Shown here: one piece after another, positions 17,746 to 26,376 of the stretch
How positions within the stretch are numbered: the stretch's first letter is position 1
Layout of the letters: each line of letters begins with the position of its first letter
NCBI RefSeq assembly: GCF_900177535.1
Contig: NZ_FXAJ01000003.1
Location: 310,001-374,000 of the forward strand
Origin: Priestia filamentosa
GTDB taxonomy: Bacteria; Bacillota; Bacilli; Bacillales; Bacillaceae_H
DNA: 64,000 nucleotides
Direction: 5' to 3'
Notes under the pieces: generated by a model
Database searches by the model: none
The model's input: only the letters and a program-made list of their open reading frames with translations
What the model was told of the DNA's origin: nothing
Translations under genes and position numbers: made by a program

Positions 17746-18378
17746 TTAACCTTTGTTAATAAGTTCTTTAATGTTTTTGGCGGCAGCATGTTTGTTGTCT
17801 TGTGTTGCAATACCTCCGCCAACAATAACAAGATCTGGCTTTTGTTTAATGACTTCAGGAAGCGTTTCTAGCTTAATGCCGCCTGCAACAGCTGTTTTTG
17901 TATTTTTAACAACGTTTTTAATTGTAGCAAGATCTTCAAATGAATTTTTTCCAACTGCTTGTAGGTCATAGCCTGTATGAACGCAAATATAATCAACGCC
18001 AAGTTCGTCAAGTTCTTTAGCACGAGTTTCGATATCTTTAACAGCAATCATATCTGCTAAAATTTGTTTTCCACGTTTTTTCGCTTCTTCAACAGCTCCT
18101 TTAATAGACTGATCTTCTGCAGCGCCTAAAATTGTAATAATGTCTGCTCCAGCCTCAGACGCTTGAGAAACTTCATAGCCTGCTGCATCCATAATTTTAA
18201 GGTCTGCTAACACTGTTAAGTTTGGAAATGCATTTTTCATTTCTTTCACAGCTTTTAATCCTTCATTGATCACAACAGGTGTACCTATTTCAACAATATC
18301 AATATGTTCTTCAACTTCTTTTACGACTTCAATTGCTTCTGGAATATTTACAAGATCTAAAGCTAATTGTAATTTCAT
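17746..18378 (-). CDS. hxlA: 3-hexulose-6-phosphate synthase
   Basis: A 210-residue TIM-barrel enzyme of the OMP decarboxylase superfamily that condenses formaldehyde with ribulose 5-phosphate. It begins MKLQLALDLVN and has the conserved DxKxxD motif in VLADLKIMDAAGYE. GGIKLETLPE and VIVGGGIA form the phosphate-binding end. The ATG follows AAGGAGAATCTACAC. It is the first gene of hxlAB and detoxifies formaldehyde in the cytoplasm. The 185-base divergent region to hxlR carries repeated operator-like motifs. Confidence 0.95.
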   Translation of the reverse strand: MKLQLALDLVNIPEAIEVVKEVEEHIDIVEIGTPVVINEGLKAVKEMKNAFPNLTVLADLKIMDAAGYEVSQASEAGADIITILGAAEDQSIKGAVEEAKKRGKQILADMIAVKDIETRAKELDELGVDYICVHTGYDLQAVGKNSFEDLATIKNVVKNTKTAVAGGIKLETLPEVIKQKPDLVIVGGGIATQDNKHAAAKNIKELINKG

Positions 18379-18470
18379 GTGTAGATTCTCCTTTTTCTTT
18401 TAAATTTGATGGATAATGTGAATGTGGTAGTGTCTCCAGCTGTTTTACATTTACTAACACTATGTTGGCT

Positions 18471-18539
18471 AGTATACTAGGTATATTATTCTTATGAAAG
18501 TACGCACTTTGAAATCATATAGTGTCTAAAAGTATACTA
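18471..18539. promoter_or_regulatory. Putative HxlR-binding repeats in the hxlA-hxlR intergenic region
   Basis: AGTATACTA occurs at 18471-18479 and 18531-18539, exactly 60 bases apart; the first copy is within the perfect palindrome CTAGTATACTAG. HxlR of B. subtilis is known to bind paired sites upstream of hxlAB; these repeats are the natural candidates. Confidence 0.55.
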
Positions 18540-18563
18540 TGAGAAAAGGGATGGTGGGATAAA

Positions 18564-18911
18564 TTGCCGAATTTTGCAGAAAAAACATTTAATTGTGAAA
18601 AGGAACTAACGCTAGCTGTTATAGGTGGAAAGTGGAAGATGCTTATTTTATGGCACTTAGGAAAAGAAGGAACAAAACGATTTGGAGAATTAAAAGCTCT
18701 TATGCCAGGGATTACGCAGCGCATGTTAGTGAACCAGCTTAGAGAGCTTGAAGCACACTTTATTGTACACCGTGAAGTATATCCTGTTGTGCCTCCAAAA
18801 GTAGAATATTCTTTAACAGAACACGGAAAAAGTTTGATGCCAATTTTAGATGCGATGTATGAATGGGGAAAAGATTATATGGAAAATGTATTAGAAAAGC
18901 ATGAAAGCTAG
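18564..18911 (+). CDS. hxlR: HxlR transcriptional activator of the formaldehyde pathway
   Basis: A 115-residue winged-helix regulator of the HxlR family. The core [20 protein letters not shown] and the wing segment [17 protein letters not shown] are near-identical to what I recall of B. subtilis HxlR. It activates hxlAB when formaldehyde is present, and a conserved Cys (residue 11 in FNCEK) is the known sensing residue of the family. The start is TTG at 18564, with GGTGGG upstream. Its divergent position to hxlAB matches the B. subtilis arrangement. Confidence 0.93.
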   Translation: MPNFAEKTFNCEKELTLAVIGGKWKMLILWHLGKEGTKRFGELKALMPGITQRMLVNQLRELEAHFIVHREVYPVVPPKVEYSLTEHGKSLMPILDAMYEWGKDYMENVLEKHES

Positions 18912-18933
18912 CAGGATACCCTTGCTAGCTTTT
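18904..18933 (+). terminator. Terminator of hxlR
   Basis: AAAGCTAGCA pairs with TGCTAGCTTT, overlapping the hxlR stop codon; the following T run is short. Confidence 0.7.
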
Positions 18934-18939
18934 GGAGTT

Positions 18940-19446
18940 TTATTGTAATTTGTATACTTCTCTAAAAAGTTGTTCTTTTATGGTAGAAAACTCGCTATCA
19001 TTGAGCAGGCTAGGTGTGCTCATAATATCAAGCGGAATAAAATCCTCACCTTTTTGAAGTGGAGGCTGCATGTAAGGAAAATCATTTTTATGAAAGCCGA
19101 GGTTTTCATAAAAACGAATTCTGCGCTCTGTAGTATCGTCACAGCAAGGTTCCACTTCAAGAATTGTAGGCTTATTTGTTGATTGCAAATGGTCATGAAT
19201 AAGCAGTTTGCCTAATCCTTGACCACGACAAGAAGAGGAAACAGCGATATGTTCAATAAATGAAAAGCTAGGAAACTGCCAAGAAGCTAGAAAAGCTACA
19301 ATATCGCCATTTTCATTTTCTTTTGTTTTGATGCTGTATTGTTCATGATTAAGAAGCTTTAGCTGTCCTTCTCGAGTTCGTCGTTCTGATGGTGGAAAAG
19401 CCGCTTCCATAATAGAATATACGGCATTAAAAGTTTGGATATTCAT
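18940..19446 (-). CDS. GNAT family N-acetyltransferase
   Basis: A 168-residue protein with a GNAT fold. The acetyl-CoA pyrophosphate loop is SCRGQGLGKLLIHDHL (about 68-83), followed by the ILEVEP strand and RIRFYENLGFHKN. The acceptor is unknown. No signal peptide. It ends close to the hxlR terminator and its start ATG follows AGAGGGAG. It is 14 bases downstream of the GntR regulator gene in the same orientation and may be cotranscribed with it, though no functional link is evident. Confidence 0.82.
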   Translation of the reverse strand: MNIQTFNAVYSIMEAAFPPSERRTREGQLKLLNHEQYSIKTKENENGDIVAFLASWQFPSFSFIEHIAVSSSCRGQGLGKLLIHDHLQSTNKPTILEVEPCCDDTTERRIRFYENLGFHKNDFPYMQPPLQKGEDFIPLDIMSTPSLLNDSEFSTIKEQLFREVYKLQ

Positions 19447-19460
19447 TGCTGCTCCCTCTT

Positions 19461-20138
19461 TTATTGATGATTTGTAATCACAATTTTTAGATGTTGAAGA
19501 TCATTATTAATGTGCTCTTTCATAAGCAGCAAAGCTTTTTCTTCATCACGATTTTTAATAAGTTCAAAAATCTCTTCATGTTCTTTTACAATGCGCTGAC
19601 ATCTTTGTTCTCCTTCCATGTTCAGCTTTCGATAAAAGTAAGTAAGAGACTGAAGATCGTTAATTTGTTTTTGGAGGCGCTTGTTGTTTGTAGAACGTCT
19701 AATAATTTGATGAAACTCCGTGTTTAAATGAAGCATCTCTTTGCTTCCTTTTTGATTATCTTTTAAGTTTCTAATTACTTCTCTTGACTGCTTCAAGTTC
19801 TCTGAAAGTTTTTTAATATCTTCGTCTCGTGCATGACGGGCTGCTAATGAAGCTGCAAGTGATTCAAGTGCTTTACGGCATTCATAAATATCTTCAACGT
19901 CTTTTAACGTTGGTTCATAGACTGTCACTCTTGATTTTTCGTCTGTTACTAAAAGTCCTTCTTGTTCAAGAGCTCGGATTGCTTCTCTGACAGGACTTCT
20001 ACTAATTTCAAATTCACGAGCAATTTTGGTTTCATAAATGCGTTCTCCTGGCTGAAAAACTTCTTTGAAAATCATTTCTTTCAGTGATTTGTACACTTGC
20101 TCATGATAAGAAAGCGATTTCTTTATTGAATACGTCAT
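19461..20138 (-). CDS. GntR-family (FadR/FCD type) transcriptional regulator
   Basis: A 225-residue regulator. The N-terminal winged helix contains GERIYETKIAREFEISRSPV and the recognition helix with VREAIRALEQEGLL. The helical C-terminal FCD effector domain has the metal-ligand-like HLNTEFHQIIRR and KEHEEIFELIKNRD. Effector and targets cannot be told; the GTATACAA operator near 10.7 kb is a type this family recognises but there is no direct link. The ATG at 20138 is chosen because GAGG lies 8 bases upstream; the ATG at 20144 is too close. Confidence 0.85.
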   Translation of the reverse strand: MTYSIKKSLSYHEQVYKSLKEMIFKEVFQPGERIYETKIAREFEISRSPVREAIRALEQEGLLVTDEKSRVTVYEPTLKDVEDIYECRKALESLAASLAARHARDEDIKKLSENLKQSREVIRNLKDNQKGSKEMLHLNTEFHQIIRRSTNNKRLQKQINDLQSLTYFYRKLNMEGEQRCQRIVKEHEEIFELIKNRDEEKALLLMKEHINNDLQHLKIVITNHQ

Positions 20139-20395
20139 GGCCATTACCTCACATTCATTACGTACAGTTCCTCTATTATATTATCAGAAAACAGCAAGGA
20201 TAGGAAAAAAGAATACAAGAAATATCGCAGAGAATAAAGAGAAAAGATGAGGAAGGGAGAGTGAATATACCGGAATTTTACTGGACCTTTACATTTGTAT
20301 TACATCTTAATCAGAAGCGTAGTTCTTTATTGGATGAGGGAAATAGTTATGATAGAGTTTAAAAGCTAACACGCAAAAAAGAAAAGGTGAGAAAG

Positions 20396-20977
20396 ATGTT
20401 TGGATTTCTTTGGACGATTTTCGGTTCAGCTGTTCCACCGTTAGTTGCGACGTCTATTTTGTATGTTCTTACCCTTTCTTTTCTAGAAAAAAAGAGGGAA
20501 AAGCCGTTTAAGGTAAGCCGTTTCTTTCTAAAAAGTGCACTTGGCATAAGTACTATCTCTATTTTATTTATCACGATGTATCCGACAGGCTATAATTATG
20601 GAGATGCACGAGTGCTTAATGTTGAACCATTAAAAGGGATGTACAATTTGCTTATGTATTCAACAGATTCAAATGTCACAATAAGCAACTTGGGATTGAA
20701 TATTTTGCTTTTTATGCCGTTTGGCTTTTTTCTTTTTCTCTGTTTGAGAAAAAAAGCGTCCCTTTTTAAAGTCACTTTTTATGGAATGTGTTTGTCCTTT
20801 GCTGTAGAGCTATTTCAATATATTTTCCCGATTGGAAGATCAACAGACGTCGATGACCTTATTCTCAATACAGTGGGGACATTTATAGGAGCTAGTTTAG
20901 CTAAAATATTAAATGCTATGCTTTCTTCGTCTACAAAAGAGAAATTAGGAAAAAAACTCAATTTACTGATGAAATAA
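20396..20977 (+). CDS. VanZ-family membrane protein
   Basis: A 193-residue membrane protein with about five hydrophobic segments. The VanZ-like signature is NLGLNILLFMPFGFFLFL in the centre and FAVELFQYIFPIGRSTDVDD later, the acidic ELxQ...GRxxDxxD pattern of the family. Some members confer low-level teicoplanin resistance, but most have no known role. The ATG at 20396 lies 6 bases after AAGGTGA; the in-frame GTG at 20387 is inside that site. Monocistronic, followed by a long inverted repeat. Confidence 0.8.
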   Translation: MFGFLWTIFGSAVPPLVATSILYVLTLSFLEKKREKPFKVSRFFLKSALGISTISILFITMYPTGYNYGDARVLNVEPLKGMYNLLMYSTDSNVTISNLGLNILLFMPFGFFLFLCLRKKASLFKVTFYGMCLSFAVELFQYIFPIGRSTDVDDLILNTVGTFIGASLAKILNAMLSSSTKEKLGKKLNLLMK

Positions 20978-20985
20978 TTTAGAAT

Positions 20986-21052
20986 GGAAAGAGAGAAAAA
21001 GTGTTGGAGTTATCTGAAAATAGTAAAATCAATTGACTTTTTCTCTCTTTCC
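20986..21052. repeat. Perfect 17-bp inverted repeat with 33-base loop
   Basis: GGAAAGAGAGAAAAAGT (20986-21002) is exactly complementary to ACTTTTTCTCTCTTTCC (21036-21052). It lies 9 bases after the VanZ stop. It could terminate transcription, but no T run follows the right arm, so its role is unclear. Confidence 0.7.
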
Positions 21053-21193
21053 TATTACAGTATGAAAGAATGTTTGTAAAAACGCTAAAATGATGAGAAA
21101 TATTTTTTCTGTTTATATACAAAGTATTACAATTGTTCTTCTTTCTCCTTAAGAAGAATTTTTTTATTGAAAAAAGAAAGAGGGGATAACAAC

Positions 21194-22498
21194 ATGAAAA
21201 ACTCAAGAGGAAATCCTCTTGCTTTATTGCCGCTTGTGATATTTCTTGGTCTTTTTCTCGGTTCAGGTATTATTACAGGAGATTTTTATAAGCTTCCTGT
21301 CCTAGTGGCCATCCTTATTGCCGCTATTGTAGCCTTTCTATTTAATCGAAAAGAAAGTCTAACAGATAAAGTAGAGAGATTTTCTAAAGGAGCAGGAAAC
21401 TCGGATATTATTGTAATGGTTCTTATTTTTATTCTAGCGGGGGCCTTTTCACAAACTGCTCAAGAGATGGGAGCTGTTGATGCAACAGTTAATATGGCTT
21501 TATCCATTCTTCCAGCAAATCTTATTCTTGCAGGTTTATTTGTAATAGGGGCATTTTTATCGCTTGCAATGGGAACTTCAGTAGGAACAATTGCTGCTCT
21601 TGGTCCAATTGGTGTAGGGATTAGTAGCCAAACAGATATCTCTTTAGCTCTTGTCATGGCAACCGTTGTAGGAGGAGCGATGTTTGGGGATAACTTATCG
21701 TTTATTTCTGATACAACCATTGCATCTGTTCGTACACAGCAAACAAAAATGAAAGATAAGTTTAAGACGAATTTTTTCATTGTATTGCCAGCAGCTATTG
21801 TAACAATCATTGTTTTGACTGTAATGACACTTGGAAATCATACGTCTATTGGCGAGCATGATTTTGAACTTATTAAGGTTCTGCCTTATCTTGCTGTTCT
21901 TATTGCCGCCCTTTTAGGTGTAAATGTTTTGGCTGTATTAACAGGAGGCATCATCATTACAGGAATGATAGGGATGTTAACGTCTAGTTATAATCTTGAG
22001 GAATATTTTTCAGCAATTAAAGACGGTATTCTAGGAATGTCTGAACTTGTCATTTTATCGATGCTTATTGGAGGAATGGTTGAAGTTATTAAATATAATG
22101 GAGGAATTCATTATCTCCTTCATGTTCTTACGAAAAACATTTCTTCCAGAAAAGGAGCGGAATTTGGAATTGCCGCTCTTGTTAGTTTAACAAATATATC
22201 TACAGCAAATAATACGATTGCAATTCTTTTTGCAGGTCCTCTTGCTCGTAATGTAGCAGACCAGTACGGAATTGATCGTCGTAAATCAGCGAGTATTTTA
22301 GATATTTTTGCTTGCTTTGTACAAGGGCTTATCCCGTATGGAGCTCAAATGCTTGCAGCTGCTCAATTTGCTTCACTATCACCAGTTGAGATTTTACCTT
22401 ATGCCTATTATCCATTTTTAATTGCGGTTTGCGGTATTGTTGCTATCTTAATAGGTTATCCACGTTTCTCTTCGAAAGGAAAAGAAGTGGGGGAATAG
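21194..22498 (+). CDS. NhaC-family Na+/H+ antiporter
   Basis: A 434-residue transporter with about eleven membrane segments. Conserved NhaC features are MGTSVGTIAALGPIGVGISS, GGAMFGDNLSFISDTT and NISTANNTIAILFAGP. The family exchanges sodium for protons, and some members exchange malate and lactate. The ATG at 21194 is preceded by AGAGGGGATAACAAC; the longer frame from 21167 has no ribosome site. Monocistronic, separated from the next gene by a strong terminator. Confidence 0.87.
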   Translation: MKNSRGNPLALLPLVIFLGLFLGSGIITGDFYKLPVLVAILIAAIVAFLFNRKESLTDKVERFSKGAGNSDIIVMVLIFILAGAFSQTAQEMGAVDATVNMALSILPANLILAGLFVIGAFLSLAMGTSVGTIAALGPIGVGISSQTDISLALVMATVVGGAMFGDNLSFISDTTIASVRTQQTKMKDKFKTNFFIVLPAAIVTIIVLTVMTLGNHTSIGEHDFELIKVLPYLAVLIAALLGVNVLAVLTGGIIITGMIGMLTSSYNLEEYFSAIKDGILGMSELVILSMLIGGMVEVIKYNGGIHYLLHVLTKNISSRKGAEFGIAALVSLTNISTANNTIAILFAGPLARNVADQYGIDRRKSASILDIFACFVQGLIPYGAQMLAAAQFASLSPVEILPYAYYPFLIAVCGIVAILIGYPRFSSKGKEVGE

Positions 22499-22530
22499 GC
22501 GTTTCCCATAACATTAATGTATAGGATAAT

Positions 22531-22566
22531 AAAAGAGGGCTTTTCTGAGTGAAAAGCCCTCTTTTA
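22531..22566 (+). terminator. Terminator of the nhaC-like gene
   Basis: AAAAGAGGGCTTTTC pairs perfectly with GAAAAGCCCTCTTTT around TGAGT. Confidence 0.9.
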
Positions 22567-22590
22567 GTTCAAATAAAGGAGAAGGAAGAC

Positions 22591-23475
22591 ATGAAAGCTA
22601 TTTTATTCGTGCTTGCTGGTTCATGCAGCTATGGAATTTTATCAACCATTGTGAAAATCTCTTATTCAAAAGGATTCGGTGTTGAAAATGTAATTGGAAG
22701 TCAGATGTTAATTGGTGCGGTGCTTCTGTGGGTGTTAAATTTATTTTGTAAGCGTAATCGTTTAACATGGAAACAAAAGATGAAGCTGATTGCTGTTGGA
22801 TGTTTCACATTTTCAACGAGCGTGCTTTATTATAATGCTTTAAAAACCATTCCAGCTTCAATTGCTATTGTTCTTCTTTTCCAATTTACATGGATGGGGA
22901 TTTTGTTAGAAAGTATTTTTGCTAAAAAACGACCAAGTGCTCGGTACGTTGTATCCGCTCTGTTTCTTTTAGGAGGAACAGTGCTAGCTGGTGCTTTGCT
23001 AGAAGGAAAAGGACTTCAATTAGATCCAAAAGGAATTGCACTTGGGCTTCTTGCTGCATTGTCTTTTGCTTTATTTATTTTTTCTAGTGGCAAAGTAGAA
23101 GTGAGTGTACCGCCTATTCAGCGCAGTGCTTACATGAGTATTGGAGCAGTTGTGTTAACATTTATTGTCCTTCAGCCAACTTTTGTGTTTGACGGAGATT
23201 TAGGGGAAGGACTGTGGCTGTGGGGAAGCATGCTCGGTCTTTTTGGAGCATGCTTGCCACCGTTGCTTTTTGCACTTGGTATGCCTAAAGTGGATCCTGG
23301 AATTGGAAGTATTTTAGGAGCTGCAGAGCTTCCAACAGCTGTTATTTGTTCAGGGATCTTTCTTCATGAGTCTATTTCATCCTTACAGTGGACAGGATTA
23401 ATTCTTATTTTTGTGGGGATTGCTTATCCACAGTTTAAAGGGGTCACAAAAACTAAAATAAGACAGCAAATGTAA
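22591..23475 (+). CDS. EamA/DMT-superfamily transporter
   Basis: A 294-residue protein with ten predicted membrane helices in two EamA repeats. The first begins LFVLAGSCSYGILSTIVKIS and contains YYNALKTIPASIAIVLLF; the second begins GLLAALSFALFIFSSG and ends with GAAELPTAVICSGIFL. Substrates of the family are mostly unknown metabolites or amino acids. The ATG at 22591 follows AAGGAGAAGGAAGAC. A terminator on each side makes it monocistronic. Confidence 0.85.
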   Translation: MKAILFVLAGSCSYGILSTIVKISYSKGFGVENVIGSQMLIGAVLLWVLNLFCKRNRLTWKQKMKLIAVGCFTFSTSVLYYNALKTIPASIAIVLLFQFTWMGILLESIFAKKRPSARYVVSALFLLGGTVLAGALLEGKGLQLDPKGIALGLLAALSFALFIFSSGKVEVSVPPIQRSAYMSIGAVVLTFIVLQPTFVFDGDLGEGLWLWGSMLGLFGACLPPLLFALGMPKVDPGIGSILGAAELPTAVICSGIFLHESISSLQWTGLILIFVGIAYPQFKGVTKTKIRQQM

Positions 23476-23500
23476 AACCACGCACTTGGCGTGGTTTTTT
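23474..23500 (+). terminator. Terminator of the EamA gene
   Basis: AAAACCACGC pairs with GCGTGGTTTT, followed by TT. Confidence 0.85.
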
Positions 23501-23501
23501 G

Positions 23502-23672
23502 TTATCTTTTACGATGAAGCTTCTTTTCTTTTGTTTTGCTTGATTGATCTTTGTTATGTTTGTTTCCTTTGCTATTATCACCGCTCGTGATTTCTTCTCC
23601 TGATTCAACTAAATAGTGCTGAAGTTTTGGAGAGTTTTGATTCATGCTGCCTTTGTTTGGTTTTTTAGTCAT
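23502..23672 (-). CDS. Small basic hydrophilic protein
   Basis: A 56-residue protein beginning MTKKPNKGSMNQ and ending KEKKLHRKR, rich in Lys, Asn, Ser and Gln, without hydrophobic segments. AAAGGAG lies 9 bases before the ATG, a good ribosome site. It starts 15 bases after the stop of the DUF3892 gene in the same orientation, so they form a two-gene unit. I do not recognise a family; the composition resembles small spore proteins, but that is only an impression. Confidence 0.6.
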   Translation of the reverse strand: MTKKPNKGSMNQNSPKLQHYLVESGEEITSGDNSKGNKHNKDQSSKTKEKKLHRKR

Positions 23673-23687
23673 CTAAGGACACTCCTT

Positions 23688-23915
23688 TTAGAATAGAGGT
23701 AGTTGATCGAGATTATTATCTTTTCGATTATCAGGGTTGCTTCTTATATAAGTTTCCCCATCTTTTCCTTTAAATGCGCTGACGTTAGCAATTGAACCTG
23801 CTAAAACTTCTTGCAGAGCTTCTTCATATGAAAGCAAAGAACCATCGGAAGTTTTGAATGCTGTCAGATCTCCATCAGCATTTTTTTGCACAGCAACAAA
23901 CTGTTTTTGTTCCAT
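23688..23915 (-). CDS. DUF3892 family small protein
   Basis: A 75-residue soluble protein (MEQKQFVAVQKN ... ), with TAFKTSDGSLLSYEEALQEV and GKDGETYIRSNPD fitting the DUF3892 family, common in Bacillus and of unknown function. The ATG at 23915 follows GGAGGAAAGTTT; the upstream in-frame ATG has no ribosome site. It is the first gene of a pair with the 56-residue protein. Confidence 0.75.
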   Translation of the reverse strand: MEQKQFVAVQKNADGDLTAFKTSDGSLLSYEEALQEVLAGSIANVSAFKGKDGETYIRSNPDNRKDNNLDQLPLF

Positions 23916-24007
23916 AAACTTTCCTCCTTCTTTAATCTTTAATATTTGAGTCATCGATAAATTTATGTATTATAAAAGAAAAGGGAGAGAAAGAGGAGGA
24001 TACAGAG

Positions 24008-24700
24008 ATGGAGAAACAATTTAAATGGCATGAAATATCGAAAGAAAAATGGGACAATCAAGCAAATATATGGAATAGCAAAAGTAAAGAAATGTGGGAA
24101 ACAGGAAGCAGGAGTATTGTAATTCCAACAATTGAGAAGTTCGCACAAAAAGGTGAAAAATATCTTGATGTTGGCTGTGGCGATGGATTTGGTTCTTCTC
24201 TTTTACATAGCAAAAATATAAATGTAACAGGAGTTGATTTGTCTTCTAAAATGATTGAGAAAGCAGCAGAGCTTTTTGGACAAGAGGGATTGAATTTTGT
24301 TCAAGGTGATTTTGCCTCTCTTCCTTTCGGAGACGAAGAATTCGATGGAGCAATGGTCATTAATGCATTGGAGTGGACAGAAACTCCACTTTCTTCTCTA
24401 CAAGAATTAAAAAGAGTATTAAAAAAGGGAGGAAAGGCTTTTGTTGCAATTTTAGGGCCTACAGCAGGGCCAAGGTCAAACAGCTATGATCGCTTGTATG
24501 GAAAAGACGTGATTTGCAACACAATGATGCCGTGGGAATTTGAACGTATGTCTTCTGAAAATGGATGGGACGTTCTTGATGGTTATCCTGTTTATAAGAC
24601 AGGCGTACAAAAGAACGAAGCTGACAAACTTTCTCGGCCACTTCAACAAGCCTTATCCTTCTTTTGGCTTTTTGTGCTAGAAAAAAAGAAAGAGCAGTAG
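24008..24700 (+). CDS. Class I SAM-dependent methyltransferase
   Basis: A 230-residue methyltransferase. Motif I is YLDVGCGDGFGSSLL (about 55-69), acidic loop VTGVDLSSKMIEKA, and motif IV region FDGAMVINALEW. Its UbiE/Methyltransf_11 fold acts on small molecules; the substrate is unknown. The ATG lies after AGGAGGATACAGAG. Its 3' end overlaps a terminator that also serves the convergent metA gene. Confidence 0.85.
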   Translation: MEKQFKWHEISKEKWDNQANIWNSKSKEMWETGSRSIVIPTIEKFAQKGEKYLDVGCGDGFGSSLLHSKNINVTGVDLSSKMIEKAAELFGQEGLNFVQGDFASLPFGDEEFDGAMVINALEWTETPLSSLQELKRVLKKGGKAFVAILGPTAGPRSNSYDRLYGKDVICNTMMPWEFERMSSENGWDVLDGYPVYKTGVQKNEADKLSRPLQQALSFFWLFVLEKKKEQ

Positions 24701-24715
24701 ATGCTCTTTCTTTTA
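24682..24715. terminator. Terminator between the methyltransferase gene and metA
   Basis: GAAAGAGCA pairs with TGCTCTTTC; A run upstream and TTTT downstream make it bidirectional. Confidence 0.8.
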
Positions 24716-24742
24716 CTGATGTAATGCGGCCAAGCGGTTCTT

Positions 24743-25651
24743 TCAATTCCAATTGTAAGGCGTTTCTTGATAAACATAATAGTTAAGCCAATTCATAAAT
24801 AAAAGATTGGCATGTGAACGCCATGTTTTAAGCGGAGAGCTTGCAGGGTCATTGTTTGGGAAATAATGACGTGGGACTTGAATTTCCAGTCCTTTTTGGA
24901 TATCTCGGTCATATTCTTCTTTTAACGTTTGGACATCATATTCAGGATGTCCCGTTACAAAAATAAACTTCTCATCACGAGACATCATTAAATAAGCGCC
25001 TGCTTCTTCTGATGAAGAAAGAAGCTCAAGGTCAGGATGCCTTTTGACTTCTTCTATATCTACATCTGTATGACGTGAATGAGGAGAGAAAAATAGATCA
25101 TCAAACCCTCTGAGCAGTTTTACTGGTTCAGCAATGGAAGTATGAGAAAAAACACCTGCACACTTTTTATCAAGAGGGATTTTATCAATTCCAAAATGAT
25201 GGTAAAGCCCAGCTTGTGCACCCCAGCATACGTGCATAGTAGAAGTGACGTTAGTTTTACACCAGTCCATAATTTCACAGAGCTCGTGCCAGTACGTAAC
25301 GTCGCGAAATGGCATATGTTCAACAGGAGCTCCTGTAATAATCATCCCGTCAAATTTTTGATGCTTAATCTGTGGGAACGTTGAATAAAAGCGCTCAAGA
25401 TGAGTTTTACTCGTTGTTTTTGCTTGGTGTGTTTCAGGATGAATAAGCGTTATATTCACTTGAAGAGGAGAGTTTCCAAGCAGGCGTAAAAATTGAGTTT
25501 CAGCCTTTTCTTTTTGAGGCATAAGATTTAAAATGACGATATTTAATGGACGAATGTCTTGAGTGAAAGCTCTTGTTTCATCCATTACGAAGATCCGCTC
25601 GCTTGTAAGTATTTCTTTTGCCGGAAGATCAAAGGGGATGTTAATCGGCAT
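24743..25651 (-). CDS. metA: Homoserine O-acyltransferase MetA
   Basis: A 302-residue enzyme acylating homoserine, the first committed step to methionine. The protein begins [15 protein letters not shown] and shows the catalytic Cys142 in [11 protein letters not shown], with His and Glu in TGHPEYD completing the triad. The acyl donor in Bacillus MetA enzymes is usually acetyl-CoA although the family name is succinyltransferase. The length is normal. The ATG follows AGGAGGGAT. No S-box riboswitch is seen in the 180 bases upstream. Monocistronic, divergent from the peroxidase gene as in B. subtilis order. Confidence 0.95.
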   Translation of the reverse strand: MPINIPFDLPAKEILTSERIFVMDETRAFTQDIRPLNIVILNLMPQKEKAETQFLRLLGNSPLQVNITLIHPETHQAKTTSKTHLERFYSTFPQIKHQKFDGMIITGAPVEHMPFRDVTYWHELCEIMDWCKTNVTSTMHVCWGAQAGLYHHFGIDKIPLDKKCAGVFSHTSIAEPVKLLRGFDDLFFSPHSRHTDVDIEEVKRHPDLELLSSSEEAGAYLMMSRDEKFIFVTGHPEYDVQTLKEEYDRDIQKGLEIQVPRHYFPNNDPASSPLKTWRSHANLLFMNWLNYYVYQETPYNWN

Positions 25652-25832
25652 GGAATATCCCTCCTGTTTCTAAAAATCTGAAAAATTGCAATAAATCTAT
25701 TATAAGAACAACTTCAAGAAGTTTCAACAGAAAGTGTGAAAAATATTGGATAAACGACTATATAGGTAGTTTCATCTCTTGAAAAAAGGGAAAAGAAAAA
25801 GAAAGCTCGTTGACCTATAGGAGGAAATAAAG

Positions 25833-26339
25833 ATGAACATTTATCAATTTTCAGCTCAAAATATAAAAGGTGAAGAACAGTCACTAGAGCAATATAGAGG
25901 AAAAGTGATTGTTGTGGTTAATACAGCAAGCAAATGTGGATTTACTCCACAGTTTGAAGGTCTTCAAAATTTATATGAAAAGTATAAAGACCGCAACTTT
26001 GTCATCTTAGGTTTTCCTTGTAATCAATTTGGTGGGCAAGAGCCTGGAGGCGAGGAGGAGATTCAATCGTTCTGTCAGCGTAACTATGGGGTTGACTTCC
26101 CAATGTTTGCAAAGGTAGATGTTAAAGGGGATAATGCTCATCCGCTTTTTCAGTACCTAGCTGAAAAAGCACCAGGTATACTAGGTTCGAAAGCTATTAA
26201 ATGGAACTTTACAAAATTTTTAATTGATAAGGACGGTGAGCCTGTTCAACGATTTAGTCCAAAAACGGCTCCGAAAGATTTAGAGCATGATATTGAACAG
26301 CTTTTAGAAGAAAAAACAGATGTTGTACAAGAAAGATAA
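25833..26339 (+). CDS. bsaA: Glutathione peroxidase-family thiol peroxidase (BsaA)
   Basis: A 168-residue thioredoxin-fold peroxidase. The peroxidatic Cys35 replaces the selenocysteine of animal enzymes ([12 protein letters not shown]). Gln and Trp of the catalytic set occur in [11 protein letters not shown] and KWNFTKFLI. Bacillus lacks glutathione, so bacillithiol or thioredoxin is the likely reductant. The ATG follows ATAGGAGGAAATAAAG. The position next to metA and near ypgQ/ypgR matches B. subtilis. A strong terminator follows. Confidence 0.9.
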   Translation: MNIYQFSAQNIKGEEQSLEQYRGKVIVVVNTASKCGFTPQFEGLQNLYEKYKDRNFVILGFPCNQFGGQEPGGEEEIQSFCQRNYGVDFPMFAKVDVKGDNAHPLFQYLAEKAPGILGSKAIKWNFTKFLIDKDGEPVQRFSPKTAPKDLEHDIEQLLEEKTDVVQER

Positions 26340-26375
26340 AAAAGAAGCGGCGCTATAATGCCGCTTCTTTTTTTA
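26338..26375. terminator. Terminator between bsaA and the coat-protein gene
   Basis: AAAGAAGCGGC pairs with GCCGCTTCTTT, flanked by A and T runs on the two sides. Confidence 0.9.
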
Positions 26376-26376
26376 G

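Noticed and set aside
25652-25832. S-box (SAM) riboswitch before metA
   Set aside because: The short region lacks the conserved S-box helices and a terminator/antiterminator pair.
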